From: Candidatus Moraniibacteriota bacterium
Lineage (GTDB): Bacteria > Patescibacteriota > Minisyncoccia > CAIUEV01 > JAHKAQ01
Length of the DNA: 50,676 bases
Direction of reading: 5' to 3'
NCBI GenBank assembly: GCA_014729725.1
Contig: WJJL01000008.1
Location: 1-50,676, forward strand
Part shown: positions 1 to 8,905 of the stretch, piece after piece
Layout: each line of letters begins with the position of its first letter
Numbering within the stretch: position 1 is the stretch's first letter
Program-made: the position numbers and the translations under genes
The notes under the pieces: model-generated
Told to the model about the DNA's origin: nothing
The model's database searches: none
The model's input: only the letters and a program-made list of their open reading frames with translations

Positions 1-1126
1 TCGCCATCCCGTTGTCCTCCCCCGTACCTCCCAAATAGGTCGAAGCCAAGAGAGTATCCAAAGTAGAATTGAATTTGGAAACCACGATATCGTTGCCAAA
101 CGAAGCGCTGCTGTCGTTATAATCTATATCATAAGCCCCGGCACTGGCCGGATAATTGCTGCTTCGAGTATGCCCTACTACATAAACATTGCCGGCCCCG
201 TCCTGGGTAATATTAGGTCTGCCCACATAAGCTTCTCTGGCTCCAAAAAACTCAAACCGCTCCTCCTCGGCACCCCCTATCATTGTAGAAGCCACCAAGG
301 GATCGATAATCACCGGCTTGCTGTTATCATAGCTTTCCAGCTTGAATCCATAAGTATTGCCCTCTCTTAATTCATAACTTACCGGTACAAAATGCTTTTT
401 TCCCCCTTCGTATTGATAAGCCTGCGGATTCGTTAAAACCAGTTCTCTTTGTTGGGCGATTAATTTTAATTCACCGAATTTGGTTATTTCAAGCTTTTCA
501 ACTCCTTGTGGTTTAATATTAATACTTCCGCTATCACCTTGGGGGTTGATGATAAAAAGTTTTTCAATGTTTTTTTGTCGGGCCTTAAGTTTGACTTCTA
601 TGTTGGGATAAATCTCTCCTAAATCTATAAAATTATAGGCTTTGGCTGTTTTTTGTTCGTTATTTAAATAACCCAAAAAATAATTGATTTTAGCGGGCGA
701 AGGCTTTTCCCCTTGAGGATTAAGATTTATTGGGTTTTTTTCATTGTCAATAAATTTTTCTTTTATAGCCAGACCATTTATTTTTTGTTCTTCTGTTTCT
801 GTTTGAGTTTCTGTTTTTTCCTGGATGTCATAAGTTATATCATAAGGAGATATATAGACGGTTGCTTCTCCCAGTTGAGCGTAAAATCTAACCAATTCAT
901 TTTTTTGCCCGTTATTTTTTATAAAGGGCTGGGCATATCTTTGGTTATCTTGATAGAATTTATGAAGAAATTCCTGTTTTTCTTTTTTTTCTTGAGAGAT
1001 TTGGGGTTTAGCTTCTTTATCTTTATCTTTTTTAAAATAAGAATAATAAAAAAGCCCTATAATAGAAAATAAGGAAACTATAAAAAAACTGATAACTAAA
1101 AATTTTTTTATTTTTTTCTTTATCAT
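1..1126 (-). CDS. SBBP beta-propeller surface protein, 3' part missing (partial)
   Basis: This reading frame is open from an ATG at 1126 to the left edge, so its C-terminus is outside the window and the ORF track omits it. The N-terminus has a lysine-rich start followed by a hydrophobic helix (FLVISFFIVSLFSIIGLFYY), giving a membrane anchor or signal. A region of about 250 residues follows that resembles the domain preceding SBBP propellers (PVSYELREGNTYGFKLESYD). At the edge the propeller repeats begin: GNVYVVGHTRSSNYP, then FGNDIVVSKFNSTLDTLLAS and TYLGGTGEDNG. SBBP repeats are found in large secreted or cell-surface proteins. It is divergent from galU, with no Shine-Dalgarno. The function of the surface protein is not known. 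Confidence 0.82.
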   Translation of the reverse strand, partial: MIKKKIKKFLVISFFIVSLFSIIGLFYYSYFKKDKDKEAKPQISQEKKEKQEFLHKFYQDNQRYAQPFIKNNGQKNELVRFYAQLGEATVYISPYDITYDIQEKTETQTETEEQKINGLAIKEKFIDNEKNPINLNPQGEKPSPAKINYFLGYLNNEQKTAKAYNFIDLGEIYPNIEVKLKARQKNIEKLFIINPQGDSGSINIKPQGVEKLEITKFGELKLIAQQRELVLTNPQAYQYEGGKKHFVPVSYELREGNTYGFKLESYDNSKPVIIDPLVASTMIGGAEEERFEFFGAREAYVGRPNITQDGAGNVYVVGHTRSSNYPASAGAYDIDYNDSSASFGNDIVVSKFNSTLDTLLASTYLGGTGEDNGMA

Positions 1127-1270
1127 GAATATTTTTTTTTAATTTTAACTTAAATGGAACAATAACTCAATAGCTTTATGATTTCTTTATTGAAATAATA
1201 AAAGAAAAAAAGAAAGAGGGGGCTGGTTTTAAAAAGCCATTTTTATTGTTTTTTACTCATAAACTGACTA

Positions 1271-1298
1271 TTGGAAATATTAATTAATTATGTAAAAA
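1271..1298 (+). promoter_or_regulatory. possible sigma-70-type promoter of galU
   Basis: TTGGAA and TAAAAA are separated by 16 bp, with TG directly before the second box, 35 nt upstream of the galU ATG. The match is imperfect in a very AT-rich region, so this is only a candidate. Confidence 0.25.
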
Positions 1299-1333
1299 TA
1301 ATTTGATGTTTTGATTTAGATTTGAAAAAATAA

Positions 1334-2221
1334 ATGTCAAAATCAACAGAAAAAATAAAAAAAGCGGTTCTTCCGGTAGCAGGCTATGGAACAAGATTTT
1401 TCCCCTTAACCAGGGCCCAACCCAAAGAAATGCTTCCAATTATGAACAAACCGGTAGTTCAATATATTGTCGAGGAATGTGTGGATTCTGGAATAGAGGA
1501 AATTATTTTCATTACGGGTCGGCATAAAAGAGCGATTGAAGACCATTTTGATTATCTTGAGGAGATCGAAGATGTTTTAGTTAAAAAAGGAATGTTTGAA
1601 GAGCTTCAAGAATTTGAAAATTTAAGAAAAAAGATTAATTTGATTTTCGTCCGTCAGGACAGGCAATTAGGAAATGGCCATGCTTTGATGTGCGCGGCTC
1701 ATTTATTAAAAGACGGGGAACCTTTTGTGTTTTGTAATGCCGATGATTTAATTGTTTCTAACTTTCCGGCAATTAAACAAATGATTAAAGAATATGAAAA
1801 AAATCAAATTGTTGAAGAATTGATTGCGGTTATGGAAATTAAACCGGAAAATCTCGGTAAATATGGAGTTGTAAAACCTATGTATAATATAGATAAAGAT
1901 AAAAAGATTTTTCAGGTGGAAAAAATTATTGAAAAACCTGAATTTAAGCAGGCTCCCAGTAATTTAGCCAACCCCGGCCGCTATATTTTGACCAAAGATA
2001 TTTTTAAGGCATTAAATGATACAAGCCGGGGACATGGTGGGGAAATTTGGATTTCCGACGCTTTTAATAAAATGGGAGAATTTAAGTCAATTTATGGCTG
2101 TATAGTTGAAGGAAAGAGATATGACTGTGGAGACAGGCTGGATTATTTAAAGGCCGTAATCGATTATGCCAAAAAAGATCCTGATATTAAAAAGCAATTT
2201 AACCGCTGGCTTAAAAAATGA
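1334..2221 (+). CDS. galU: UTP--glucose-1-phosphate uridylyltransferase (first of two GalU paralogs)
   Basis: Makes UDP-glucose from UTP and glucose-1-phosphate in the cytoplasm, the donor for envelope polysaccharides. The nucleotide-binding signature GYGTRFFPLTRAQPKEMLPI lies at residues 17-36, followed by KPVVQYIVEE and the sugar-binding stretch EKPEFKQAPSNLANPGRYIL near residue 200. Length (295 aa) is normal for the family. The stop is TGA. It differs from the second copy at 42232: here the substrate loop reads QLGNGHAL and the metal-site region FCNADDLI, there PKGDGDAL and FGDDIID, so the two may prefer different sugars. The gene is followed by a mannose-1-phosphate guanylyltransferase gene, which fits a sugar-nucleotide cluster. 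No Shine-Dalgarno precedes the ATG. Confidence 0.9.
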   Translation: MSKSTEKIKKAVLPVAGYGTRFFPLTRAQPKEMLPIMNKPVVQYIVEECVDSGIEEIIFITGRHKRAIEDHFDYLEEIEDVLVKKGMFEELQEFENLRKKINLIFVRQDRQLGNGHALMCAAHLLKDGEPFVFCNADDLIVSNFPAIKQMIKEYEKNQIVEELIAVMEIKPENLGKYGVVKPMYNIDKDKKIFQVEKIIEKPEFKQAPSNLANPGRYILTKDIFKALNDTSRGHGGEIWISDAFNKMGEFKSIYGCIVEGKRYDCGDRLDYLKAVIDYAKKDPDIKKQFNRWLKK

Positions 2222-2402
2222 AAATTTTATCACATCGCCTTGTTTTTCAGAGGCTCCTTACCGAAATCATCCTATTTAGCAGCAGCTCCTTAAACTATTC
2301 AAAAAGTATTCAAATTTTCAATTGCAAAATTTTTTATAATAAGTTAGAAAGAAAGCATAAAGTAAAATTTTTCTAAAAAATTCTTTAAAATACAAATTTA
2401 TT

Positions 2403-3566
2403 ATGAATATTGTAATTTTAGCCGGCGGAAGCGGAACTCGGCTTTGGCCGATGAGCAGAACCAACAAATCAAAACAATTCAGTAAAATAATTGGTAATAA
2501 AACTCTTTTAGAAGTTACCCTTGACAGGTTTAAAAATAATTATCCCCAAAAAAATATCTATATTTCCACCATTCCTCAATACTGCCAGAATATAAAAGAA
2601 ATCCTACCCAACTTTCCATTGGAAAATATTATAGTGGAACCTGATAAAAGAGACACGGCAGCCGCTATGGGATATGTGGCTTCGGTTTTATATTTGAAAG
2701 AGCCTGATGAACCGATGATATTTGTAGCTTCGGATCACTATATTGGTAATGAAGATTTGTTTATTAACGCTTTAAAAGTGGCGGAAAAAGAGATAAGAAG
2801 AACTCGAAAGATGTTTGATATTGGAATTGTTCCGGATTATCCTTCTACGGCTTTGGGATACACTAAGATTGGGAAAAGGTTAAAAAAAGATAGTGATGTA
2901 AAAATTTATGAATTTTTAGGACACAAAGAAAAACCCACTTATGAAAAAGCCAAAGGATATGTTTCAAGCGGAGAATATCTTTGGCACGGCAATTTTTATA
3001 TGTGGACGCCAAGGCTTTTTTTAAAAGCCTTTAAAAAGTATGCCCCGGATATTTATATTCATTTAAAAAAAATAATCAAGCTTATAAGGCAGAACGGCAT
3101 AAAAACCTCTGACGGAAAAGGGATGGAGGTTATCCCTTGTCAAATGCCCATAAACTTTGATCAACTTCCGGCTTTTAAAAAAAAGATTTTTGAAACCTAT
3201 TCTCAAATCAGAAAAGAAATGATAGATTATGCGATAACCGAAAAAATGGATAATAGTGAAATAAGGATTATTAAGGGGGAGTTTTTTTGGAGCGATGTAG
3301 GAAACTGGAACGATTTGCACAAAAAATTGGTTACCTCCAAAGACTCCAAAGGTAATTTGGTGAAAGGCGACTGGGTGGGAATCGACACTACTCAAAGTAT
3401 AATTTATACTCACAAAAATAAATTAGTCGCAACCATTGGTTTGGATGATATTGTGATAGTAGATACACCGGATGCTTTATTGGTTTGTCCTAAAGGAAGA
3501 GCTCAGGATGTTAAACAGATTATCGATAAAATCAAACTAAACAAGAAAAGAGATAAATATTTATAA
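2403..3566 (+). CDS. manC: mannose-1-phosphate guanylyltransferase (GMP domain only)
   Basis: Forms GDP-mannose from GTP and mannose-1-phosphate for glycan synthesis. The start shows the pyrophosphorylase signature GGSGTRLWPMSRTNKSKQF (residues 8-26); later motifs typical of bacterial GMP are VASDHYIGNE (about 109) and EFFWSDVGNWNDL (about 295). At 387 aa it lacks the phosphomannose-isomerase cupin half found in the roughly 470-aa bifunctional ManC/AlgA proteins, so it is the monofunctional form. It lies 181 bp downstream of galU, probably with its own promoter: a TATAAT box is present at 2335-2340. The symbol is given by family; ManC versus ManB-type naming is uncertain. Confidence 0.88.
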   Translation: MNIVILAGGSGTRLWPMSRTNKSKQFSKIIGNKTLLEVTLDRFKNNYPQKNIYISTIPQYCQNIKEILPNFPLENIIVEPDKRDTAAAMGYVASVLYLKEPDEPMIFVASDHYIGNEDLFINALKVAEKEIRRTRKMFDIGIVPDYPSTALGYTKIGKRLKKDSDVKIYEFLGHKEKPTYEKAKGYVSSGEYLWHGNFYMWTPRLFLKAFKKYAPDIYIHLKKIIKLIRQNGIKTSDGKGMEVIPCQMPINFDQLPAFKKKIFETYSQIRKEMIDYAITEKMDNSEIRIIKGEFFWSDVGNWNDLHKKLVTSKDSKGNLVKGDWVGIDTTQSIIYTHKNKLVATIGLDDIVIVDTPDALLVCPKGRAQDVKQIIDKIKLNKKRDKYL

Positions 3567-3583
3567 CATTTGAGATTATCAAT

Positions 3584-3673
<90 letters not shown>

Positions 3674-3717
3674 AAAACTAAGAAATTTTTTCTCGTTTTG
3701 TGATTGAATTAAAGCTA

Positions 3718-4581
3718 ATGAGATTTAAAAAACCCATATCAGTTTCTGTTATAATTGTTAACTATAAAAGCCAAGAATATCTTGAAAGGTTAATTTTTAA
3801 TTTTGTAAAAGATTTAATAAAATTAAACAAGGAGATTGAAATTATTGTTTTTGATAACTCTTTTCAACTAAAAAGCCTTGAATTAAAAAAAATAATTCAC
3901 TCCGCCGGACACGGAATTCCTTTTCGTTTTTTAAAAAGTAAAAAAAACATTGGTTTTGGCAGGGCCTGCAACATAGCTTCCAGGAAAAGCCAAGGAAAAT
4001 ATTTATTTTTTATAAATCCGGATTGTTTAGTAAAACCGGATCAAATCAAAAAATTACTTAAAGCTTTTAAATTCAATCCAAAAATAGGAATAATCGCTCC
4101 TTATTTAATTAATCCAAAAGGAAAAATTCAAAGATACGGTTTTGCTCAAAATCAGGATATTTGGGACAAGCTATTTGCCAAAGACAGAAATAAAGCCGAA
4201 AAAGCCGAATTTAAATTAAATAATAAAAATTTGAAAAAAGTTAAATGGGTTAGCGGAGCTTGCTTTTTAATTCCGAGGAAAATATTTTTTTTGGTTAAAG
4301 GCTTTGATGAAAATTTTTTTTTGTATTTTGAAGACAGAGATTTGAGTAAAAAAGTAAGAAATAAAGGGTATAAAACAGTTATATTTAAAAAGGTAAAAAT
4401 TATCCATTATGAAAGTAAAAGTAAAATAAGCTGGAGTAAAAGAAAGAAACATTATTATCAAAGCCAGGACTATTTTTTTCTAAAACATTACGGTAAAATA
4501 GCTTTGTGGATTATGAAATTTTTAAGACTGCCTATTTATATTAAAAATGTTTATTTATCAAAATTTAAAATTAAAACATAG
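3718..4581 (+). CDS. family 2 glycosyltransferase (rhamnosyltransferase-like)
   Basis: Inverting GT-A fold glycosyltransferase, probably adding a sugar to a lipid-linked glycan at the inner membrane face. Near the N-terminus it has VIIVNYKSQEYL, then the metal-binding region FINPDCLVKP, and a C-terminal catalytic-base region FFLYFEDRDLSKKVRNKGY typical of the GT2 subgroup around WbbL/RfbF. The track starts at a GTG (3700), six codons upstream; I prefer the ATG at 3718 because the conserved fold begins about 10 residues later and neither site has a Shine-Dalgarno. Its 3' end overlaps the next gene by 35 nt. Acceptor and donor sugars cannot be read from the sequence. Confidence 0.85.
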   Translation: MRFKKPISVSVIIVNYKSQEYLERLIFNFVKDLIKLNKEIEIIVFDNSFQLKSLELKKIIHSAGHGIPFRFLKSKKNIGFGRACNIASRKSQGKYLFFINPDCLVKPDQIKKLLKAFKFNPKIGIIAPYLINPKGKIQRYGFAQNQDIWDKLFAKDRNKAEKAEFKLNNKNLKKVKWVSGACFLIPRKIFFLVKGFDENFFLYFEDRDLSKKVRNKGYKTVIFKKVKIIHYESKSKISWSKRKKHYYQSQDYFFLKHYGKIALWIMKFLRLPIYIKNVYLSKFKIKT

Positions 4582-6070
4582 AAGGGATTTTTTAATTTTT
4601 TTCTTAATTTTTGTTTTGGTCGGAATTATGATTGGATTGGAGCCATTGATTTCTTTAATATTTCTATCAGGGGCTATTTTGGCGGGATTAATATTTTTGT
4701 TTCCCAAATATTTTCTGTACTTTTTAGTATTTTGCCTGCCTTTTCTGCCTGCTCTTAATCTTGCTCCGGGATTTGACATAGCCGGTTCTCGGGTTTTAAT
4801 TATTTTGATTTTTGCGGCTTGGTTTATAAGGGGCTTGTTAAAAAAAGATTTAAAAATCAGCTTTGATTTTATTTCTATTTTTTTAATTGGATTTTTACTT
4901 TTTGTTTCTTTAACAATTTTGTATACTCCGATTTTTGAGCGTACCGGAAGAAAATTATTGGTTTTTTATTCAATTTTTCCTCTTTACTTTATTTATTTTG
5001 ATTATTTAAAAAAATATGGCGGAAAATTTTTAATAAAAACCTTAAAAATTTTAGGTTTATCCGGTTTTTTGGTAAGTTTTTTCGGGTTTTTTCAGTTTAT
5101 GCTTCAATTCATTGCAGGCAAAGAATTGATAATAAAGATTTACAGTAATTATTTGGGTGGTTTTTTATGGGGAGAAACTGCCGCTAAAAGCGTTTATGAA
5201 AATCCCAGCTGGCTTTTTGACGCAGGTTTCGCTGATTTATTAAGAGCCTTCTCCACCTTGCCGGATCCGCATATTTTTAGTTTTTTTCTAAGTTTTACAG
5301 CTCCGGCGCAAGGTTATTTGATATATCACTATTGGAGAAAAAACAAGAAGAAGGGGAATGAAACTTTTCCTTTATTGTTTTGGGCTGGTGCTTTTTTATT
5401 AAGCCTGATTAATGAATTTTTAACTTTCTCCAGAGGCGGATATGTGGGATTTTTTTTGGCGGTTTCTTGTTTGGTTTTTTTGCTAATTATTAAAAAGATT
5501 AAAAAAAATCCGGTTTCCTTTTTAAGGAAAAAACATAATAGACAAAATTTTTTCTACGGTTTTACAATTTTTGTGGGCTTAGCCTTGCTTTTTGGTTTGG
5601 GTTATTATTTTTTCCCTCAAAATCCTCTTTCCAAGAGAATAACTTCAATTTTTAACATTCAGGAAGGTTCTAATTTGGGGAGGTTAAAAATCTGGTCTCA
5701 AGCTTACAATTTATTTAAAGACAATTTTTATTTTGGGGTTGGATTGGGCGCTTATTCTTATGAAATCAAACCAAGCAAACATTATCGAGATCCGATTTAT
5801 GCTCACAATATTTATTTAGAGTTTTTGGCAGAGACAGGAATTATAGGGTTTTTATTATATTTTGGAGTTATTCTTTATGCTATTTTGTATCCACTAAAAT
5901 CTTTTTTATTTAAAAACAGCTCTGTATCCCTGGCTTTATTGACGGGATTAATTTGGTTTTTGATTCATGGTTTTTTTGAAATGCCTCTTTATTCCCCTGT
6001 AATTTTACCTTTATTTATGATAAATTTAGCAATGGTCAGTTATGAGAATTCAGCAGCTGGAAAATTATAA
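4547..6070 (+). CDS. O-antigen ligase / Wzy-type polymerase family membrane protein
   Basis: Polytopic membrane protein of 507 aa with about ten or more hydrophobic segments and a large loop in the second half. The Wzy_C/WaaL signature is present: RGGYVGFFLA, then GVGLGAYSYEIKPSKHYRDP and AHNIYLEFLAETGIIGFLLYF, with the conserved H and R residues of the periplasmic loop. Proteins of this family join lipid-linked glycan units or transfer them to an acceptor on the outer side of the membrane. The start overlaps the preceding GT2 gene by 35 nt, which is long; a later in-frame Met (residue 27) is possible but would remove part of the first membrane helix. The pair forms one transcription unit. 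Confidence 0.85.
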   Translation: MFIYQNLKLKHRRDFLIFFLIFVLVGIMIGLEPLISLIFLSGAILAGLIFLFPKYFLYFLVFCLPFLPALNLAPGFDIAGSRVLIILIFAAWFIRGLLKKDLKISFDFISIFLIGFLLFVSLTILYTPIFERTGRKLLVFYSIFPLYFIYFDYLKKYGGKFLIKTLKILGLSGFLVSFFGFFQFMLQFIAGKELIIKIYSNYLGGFLWGETAAKSVYENPSWLFDAGFADLLRAFSTLPDPHIFSFFLSFTAPAQGYLIYHYWRKNKKKGNETFPLLFWAGAFLLSLINEFLTFSRGGYVGFFLAVSCLVFLLIIKKIKKNPVSFLRKKHNRQNFFYGFTIFVGLALLFGLGYYFFPQNPLSKRITSIFNIQEGSNLGRLKIWSQAYNLFKDNFYFGVGLGAYSYEIKPSKHYRDPIYAHNIYLEFLAETGIIGFLLYFGVILYAILYPLKSFLFKNSSVSLALLTGLIWFLIHGFFEMPLYSPVILPLFMINLAMVSYENSAAGKL

Positions 6071-6128
6071 AGGGTTTTTTAAAAAATGTTTAAAACATAA
6101 GTTACTGTCTTAGCTTTAATCTTTAATT

Positions 6129-6155
6129 TTTAATTTCGTAATTCAAAATAATTTA
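6129..6155 (+). repeat. U-element copy 1 (palindromic intergenic repeat)
   Basis: A copy of the recurring pattern TTTAATT-N4-AATTCAAA-ATAATT, here with spacer TCGT, ending 3 nt before the uvrC ATG. Other copies lie at 7357, 10972 and 42193 in this orientation and at 37982 and 42126 in the opposite one. Confidence 0.6.
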
Positions 6156-6158
6156 GGT

Positions 6159-7361
6159 ATGAATAAAACATTGCAGGATCAACAAAAAAAATTGCCTAAA
6201 ACTCCCGGGGTTTACTTTTTTTTAGATAAAAAAAAGACCATTATTTATATTGGGAAAGCTTCGGTTTTAAGAACCAGAACCGCTGCTTATTTTAGAGATG
6301 ACTTAGATTTGAAAACAGCTCAATTAATGAAAAATGCGCGGGATATAAAATATGTTAAAAGCCAGACCGCTTTAGAGGCTATGTTTTTGGAAGCTCGGCT
6401 TATTAAAAAACATCAACCTCAATATAATATTAAGCAAAAGGATGATAAATCCAACACTTATTTGATAATTACCAATGAAGAAATTCCCAGGATTGAAATA
6501 ACCAGACCCACCGCTCTTCATAATTTCAAAATCAAAGAAAGCTTTGGTCCCTTCCAAAGTAAAAAAGAGCTGGAACAGGCTTTAAGAATTCTTAGAAAGA
6601 TTTTTCCTTATCACAGCGAAAAGAATTTTAAAAAACCCTGCTTTCATTTTCAGATAGGGCTGTGCCCCGGTCCCTGCGCCGGAGCTATCAGTAAAAAAGA
6701 TTATTTAAAAAATATCAGGAATTTATCAACTATTTTTAAAGGGGGTAAAAAAAGAATCATTAACAGGCTGGAAAAAAGGATGCGGATTTTAAGCAAAAAT
6801 AAAAATTATGAAAAGGCCGCAGTTTTACGAGACACTATTGCTGCCTTAAACAATCATAGGGATATTCAAATTTCTCAAAAAGACTCCATTAATTGGAAAG
6901 TTGTCAGCGATATTCCGAAAAGGCTGGAAGCTTATGATATTTCCAACATTTCCGGAAAATTCGCAACCGGCTCTATGGTGGTTTTTAATTTTGGCAGACC
7001 GGATAAAACCGAATATCGAAAATTTAAAATAAAAACTTTGGATAAACCCAACGATACCGCCATGTTAAAAGAGGTTTTAAAAAGAAGGTTTAACAACGCC
7101 TGGGAAAGACCCTCGGTGATTTTTATTGATGGAGGCCTCGCACAGATCAGAGCCGCCAGTGAAGTTTTAAGATCCCTTAATTTAAGAATCCCTTTGATTT
7201 CAGTAGCTAAAGGGGCTTACAGAAAGGGATTTAGGGTTTTTAAAAGTCATAAAAATTTAAATGTAAACGCAGAGCTGTTAAAAGAAGCTTCACAAGAAGC
7301 ACATAGATTTGCTATAAATTATCACAGAAATCTTAGAGATAAAAATTTTTTGGCTTTTTAA
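6159..7361 (+). CDS. uvrC: UvrC-like excinuclease subunit, lacking the helix-hairpin-helix C-terminus
   Basis: Nuclease subunit of nucleotide excision repair, which in the known system cuts on both sides of a UvrB-bound lesion. The GIY-YIG domain opens the protein (PGVYFFLDKKKTIIYIGKAS), then the cysteine motif CFHFQIGLCPGPCAG near residue 165, a UVR helix pair (KNKNYEKAAVLRDTIAAL) near 225 for UvrB contact, and the RNase H-like nuclease with YDISN, FIDGG and a late HRFAINYH, matching the Asp/Asp/His catalytic set. It ends at 400 aa, where UvrC normally continues to about 600 aa with two HhH motifs. The reading frame stops cleanly and no remnant follows, so this looks like a natural short form. 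Two U-elements flank it as direct repeats. Confidence 0.87.
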   Translation: MNKTLQDQQKKLPKTPGVYFFLDKKKTIIYIGKASVLRTRTAAYFRDDLDLKTAQLMKNARDIKYVKSQTALEAMFLEARLIKKHQPQYNIKQKDDKSNTYLIITNEEIPRIEITRPTALHNFKIKESFGPFQSKKELEQALRILRKIFPYHSEKNFKKPCFHFQIGLCPGPCAGAISKKDYLKNIRNLSTIFKGGKKRIINRLEKRMRILSKNKNYEKAAVLRDTIAALNNHRDIQISQKDSINWKVVSDIPKRLEAYDISNISGKFATGSMVVFNFGRPDKTEYRKFKIKTLDKPNDTAMLKEVLKRRFNNAWERPSVIFIDGGLAQIRAASEVLRSLNLRIPLISVAKGAYRKGFRVFKSHKNLNVNAELLKEASQEAHRFAINYHRNLRDKNFLAF

Positions 7362-7383
7362 TTTTGCAATCCAAAATAATTTA
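7357..7383 (+). repeat. U-element copy 2
   Basis: Same pattern as copy 1 (TTTAATT, spacer TTGC, AATCCAAA, ATAATTTA). It overlaps the uvrC stop codon and ends 12 nt before the next ATG. Confidence 0.55.
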
Positions 7384-7395
7384 TAAATTTTAAAT

Positions 7396-8460
7396 ATGGC
7401 AAAAATAATTTATGCTGTCCAAGGCGAAGGCAGAGGACATAGTTCCAGAAGTAAAATAATAATAGAAGGTCTTTTGCAAAAAGGGCATAAGATAAAAATT
7501 ATAAGTTCCAATAAAGGCTACGCTTATTTGAGTAAATTTTTTGATAATGTTGAAAAAATTATGGGCCTTGGTTTTGTTTATGAAAAAGAAAAAGTGGATA
7601 TATTAAAAACTTTGCAGAAAAATTTAAATCTGGGAATTTTAAAGGGACATAAATCCTTGAATTTAATTAACAAACTTTTCAGCGAATTTAAACCTGATCT
7701 GGTTATTTCCGATTTTGAACCTTTTGTGCCTTTTATCGCCAACTTAAGGGGTGTTCCAATCATTAGCGTAACTCATCAACATTTAATATCTCATTGCAAG
7801 ATTGATTATTTGCATTCCTGGAAAGACGAATACTTTTATGCTGATGCAGTAACCAATAATATGTATTGGTTTGTTAAACATTATTTTGTCACTTCTTTTT
7901 ATTTTCCGGAAATAAAAAAAGATTATAAGAAAAAGCTAAGCTTGACAGGGCCGATTTTGCGAAAAGAGGTTTTTGAACAAAAGGTAAAAGTCAAAGATCA
8001 TATTTTAGTATATGTTACCAGTGAAAATATGTCTTCAATTTTGGATATAATAAAAGGATTAGATTTTAAATTTATCATTTACGGCTTCGAAGGTAAAAAA
8101 AATTGCGAAAATTTAATTTTTAAAAAACCCAGCACCAAAGGATTTTTAAAAGATCTCGCTCAATGCAAAGCAGTCATAACCAACGGGGGATATTCTCTAA
8201 TCAGTGAAGCCCTATATTACGGAAAACCAATTTATTCCATTCCTATTGGTAATCAATTTGAACAGATGCTAAATGCTTATTATTTGGAGAGGATGGGCTT
8301 GGGAATTTATGATTTTCATCCGGGTAAACAAAGATTAAAATCCCTTATACAAGGATTGGATTATTTCAGGTACAATATTTCCCGACAAAGGCAAAGAATA
8401 TTTGAAAATAAAAATTTTCTAGAGCTATTGGGTGAAAAAATCAATCAATTCACAAAATAA
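7396..8460 (+). CDS. glycosyltransferase of the MJ1255/VC2487 type (GT-B fold)
   Basis: The N-terminus IYAVQGEGRGHSSRSKIIIE resembles the family of predicted glycosyltransferases typified by MJ1255 and VC2487, with a GT-B fold related to MurG and family 28. The C-terminal half carries the nucleotide-sugar binding pattern CKAVITNGGYSLISEALYYG, then KPIYSIPIGNQFEQMLNAYY. Length of 354 aa fits. No membrane segment is evident, so it is likely a soluble or peripheral enzyme acting on a lipid-linked acceptor. It follows uvrC by 34 nt and ends in a bidirectional terminator. Substrate unknown. Confidence 0.78.
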   Translation: MAKIIYAVQGEGRGHSSRSKIIIEGLLQKGHKIKIISSNKGYAYLSKFFDNVEKIMGLGFVYEKEKVDILKTLQKNLNLGILKGHKSLNLINKLFSEFKPDLVISDFEPFVPFIANLRGVPIISVTHQHLISHCKIDYLHSWKDEYFYADAVTNNMYWFVKHYFVTSFYFPEIKKDYKKKLSLTGPILRKEVFEQKVKVKDHILVYVTSENMSSILDIIKGLDFKFIIYGFEGKKNCENLIFKKPSTKGFLKDLAQCKAVITNGGYSLISEALYYGKPIYSIPIGNQFEQMLNAYYLERMGLGIYDFHPGKQRLKSLIQGLDYFRYNISRQRQRIFENKNFLELLGEKINQFTK

Positions 8461-8486
8461 AAGCGGTTAATGCCGCTTTTATTTTT
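8455..8486. terminator. bidirectional terminator between the MJ1255-like gene and groES
   Basis: ATAAAAGCGG and CCGCTTTTAT form a perfect 10-bp stem around loop TTAATG (8457-8482), extended by A-T pairs and flanked by A- and T-tracts on both sides. It includes the stop codon of the plus-strand gene and lies just after the convergent groES stop, so it can serve both. Confidence 0.85.
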
Positions 8487-8504
8487 TCAAATTTTACTCG
8501 TCGA

Positions 8505-8798
8505 TTATTCAATTACAGCCAAAATATCTTCATTTTTTAAAATCAAATGTTCTTTTTTTCCGATGTTTATTTCGGTTCCGCTATATTTAGCAAAAATTAT
8601 TTTATCGCCTTTTTTAACTTCAGGTTTAATTTTAACTCCGTCGTCGAATTTCCCCGGACCTACAGCTACAACTATTCCTTCTTGAGGCTTGTCTTCGCTG
8701 GCGGTATCCGGAAGCACAATACCTGATTCTGTCACTTTATCTTCTTGTTTGAGTTCCACTAAAATGTTGTCTCCCAAAGGTTTAATTTTGTTTGCCAT
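8505..8798 (-). CDS. groES: co-chaperonin GroES
   Basis: Seven-subunit lid of the GroEL folding chamber in the cytoplasm. The 97-aa sequence shows the family start IKPLGDNILVEL, the mobile-loop region TESGIVLPDTASEDKPQEG, then VVAVGPGKFDDG and KKGDKIIFAKYSGTEI, ending in NEDILAVIE. No groEL is next to it: downstream lies a convergent glycosyltransferase and upstream the divergent lepA, so groEL must be elsewhere. A CIRCE operator and a promoter lie 94-120 nt upstream, which points to HrcA repression and heat induction. No Shine-Dalgarno precedes the ATG. Confidence 0.96.
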   Translation of the reverse strand: MANKIKPLGDNILVELKQEDKVTESGIVLPDTASEDKPQEGIVVAVGPGKFDDGVKIKPEVKKGDKIIFAKYSGTEINIGKKEHLILKNEDILAVIE

Positions 8799-8877
8799 CT
8801 TTTTTTAAGATTAATGATTAATAGAAATGCTATTTAATTTAGATTAATTTCTTAAAGTTAATTAATTCTAAAAAAAG

Positions 8878-8905
8878 ATTAGCAAATTAAATTGGCACTC
8901 GTCAA
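8878..8905 (-). promoter_or_regulatory. probable groES promoter overlapping CIRCE
   Basis: On the minus strand TTGACG (8900-8905) sits inside the CIRCE spacer, followed after 16 bp by GCTAAT (8878-8883, 4 of 6 matches to TATAAT). A repressor on CIRCE would cover the -35 box, consistent with HrcA control. Confidence 0.55.

Noticed and set aside
170-370. 66-aa plus-strand ORF from the track
   Set aside because: It is antisense to the SBBP beta-propeller frame, which has clear repeat motifs on the minus strand; the translation has no recognisable features.
713-1072. 119-aa Phe/Ile-rich plus-strand ORF, looks membrane-like
   Set aside because: It is the antisense shadow of the Lys/Glu-rich N-terminal part of the minus-strand SBBP protein; A-rich coding DNA read backward gives false hydrophobic proteins.
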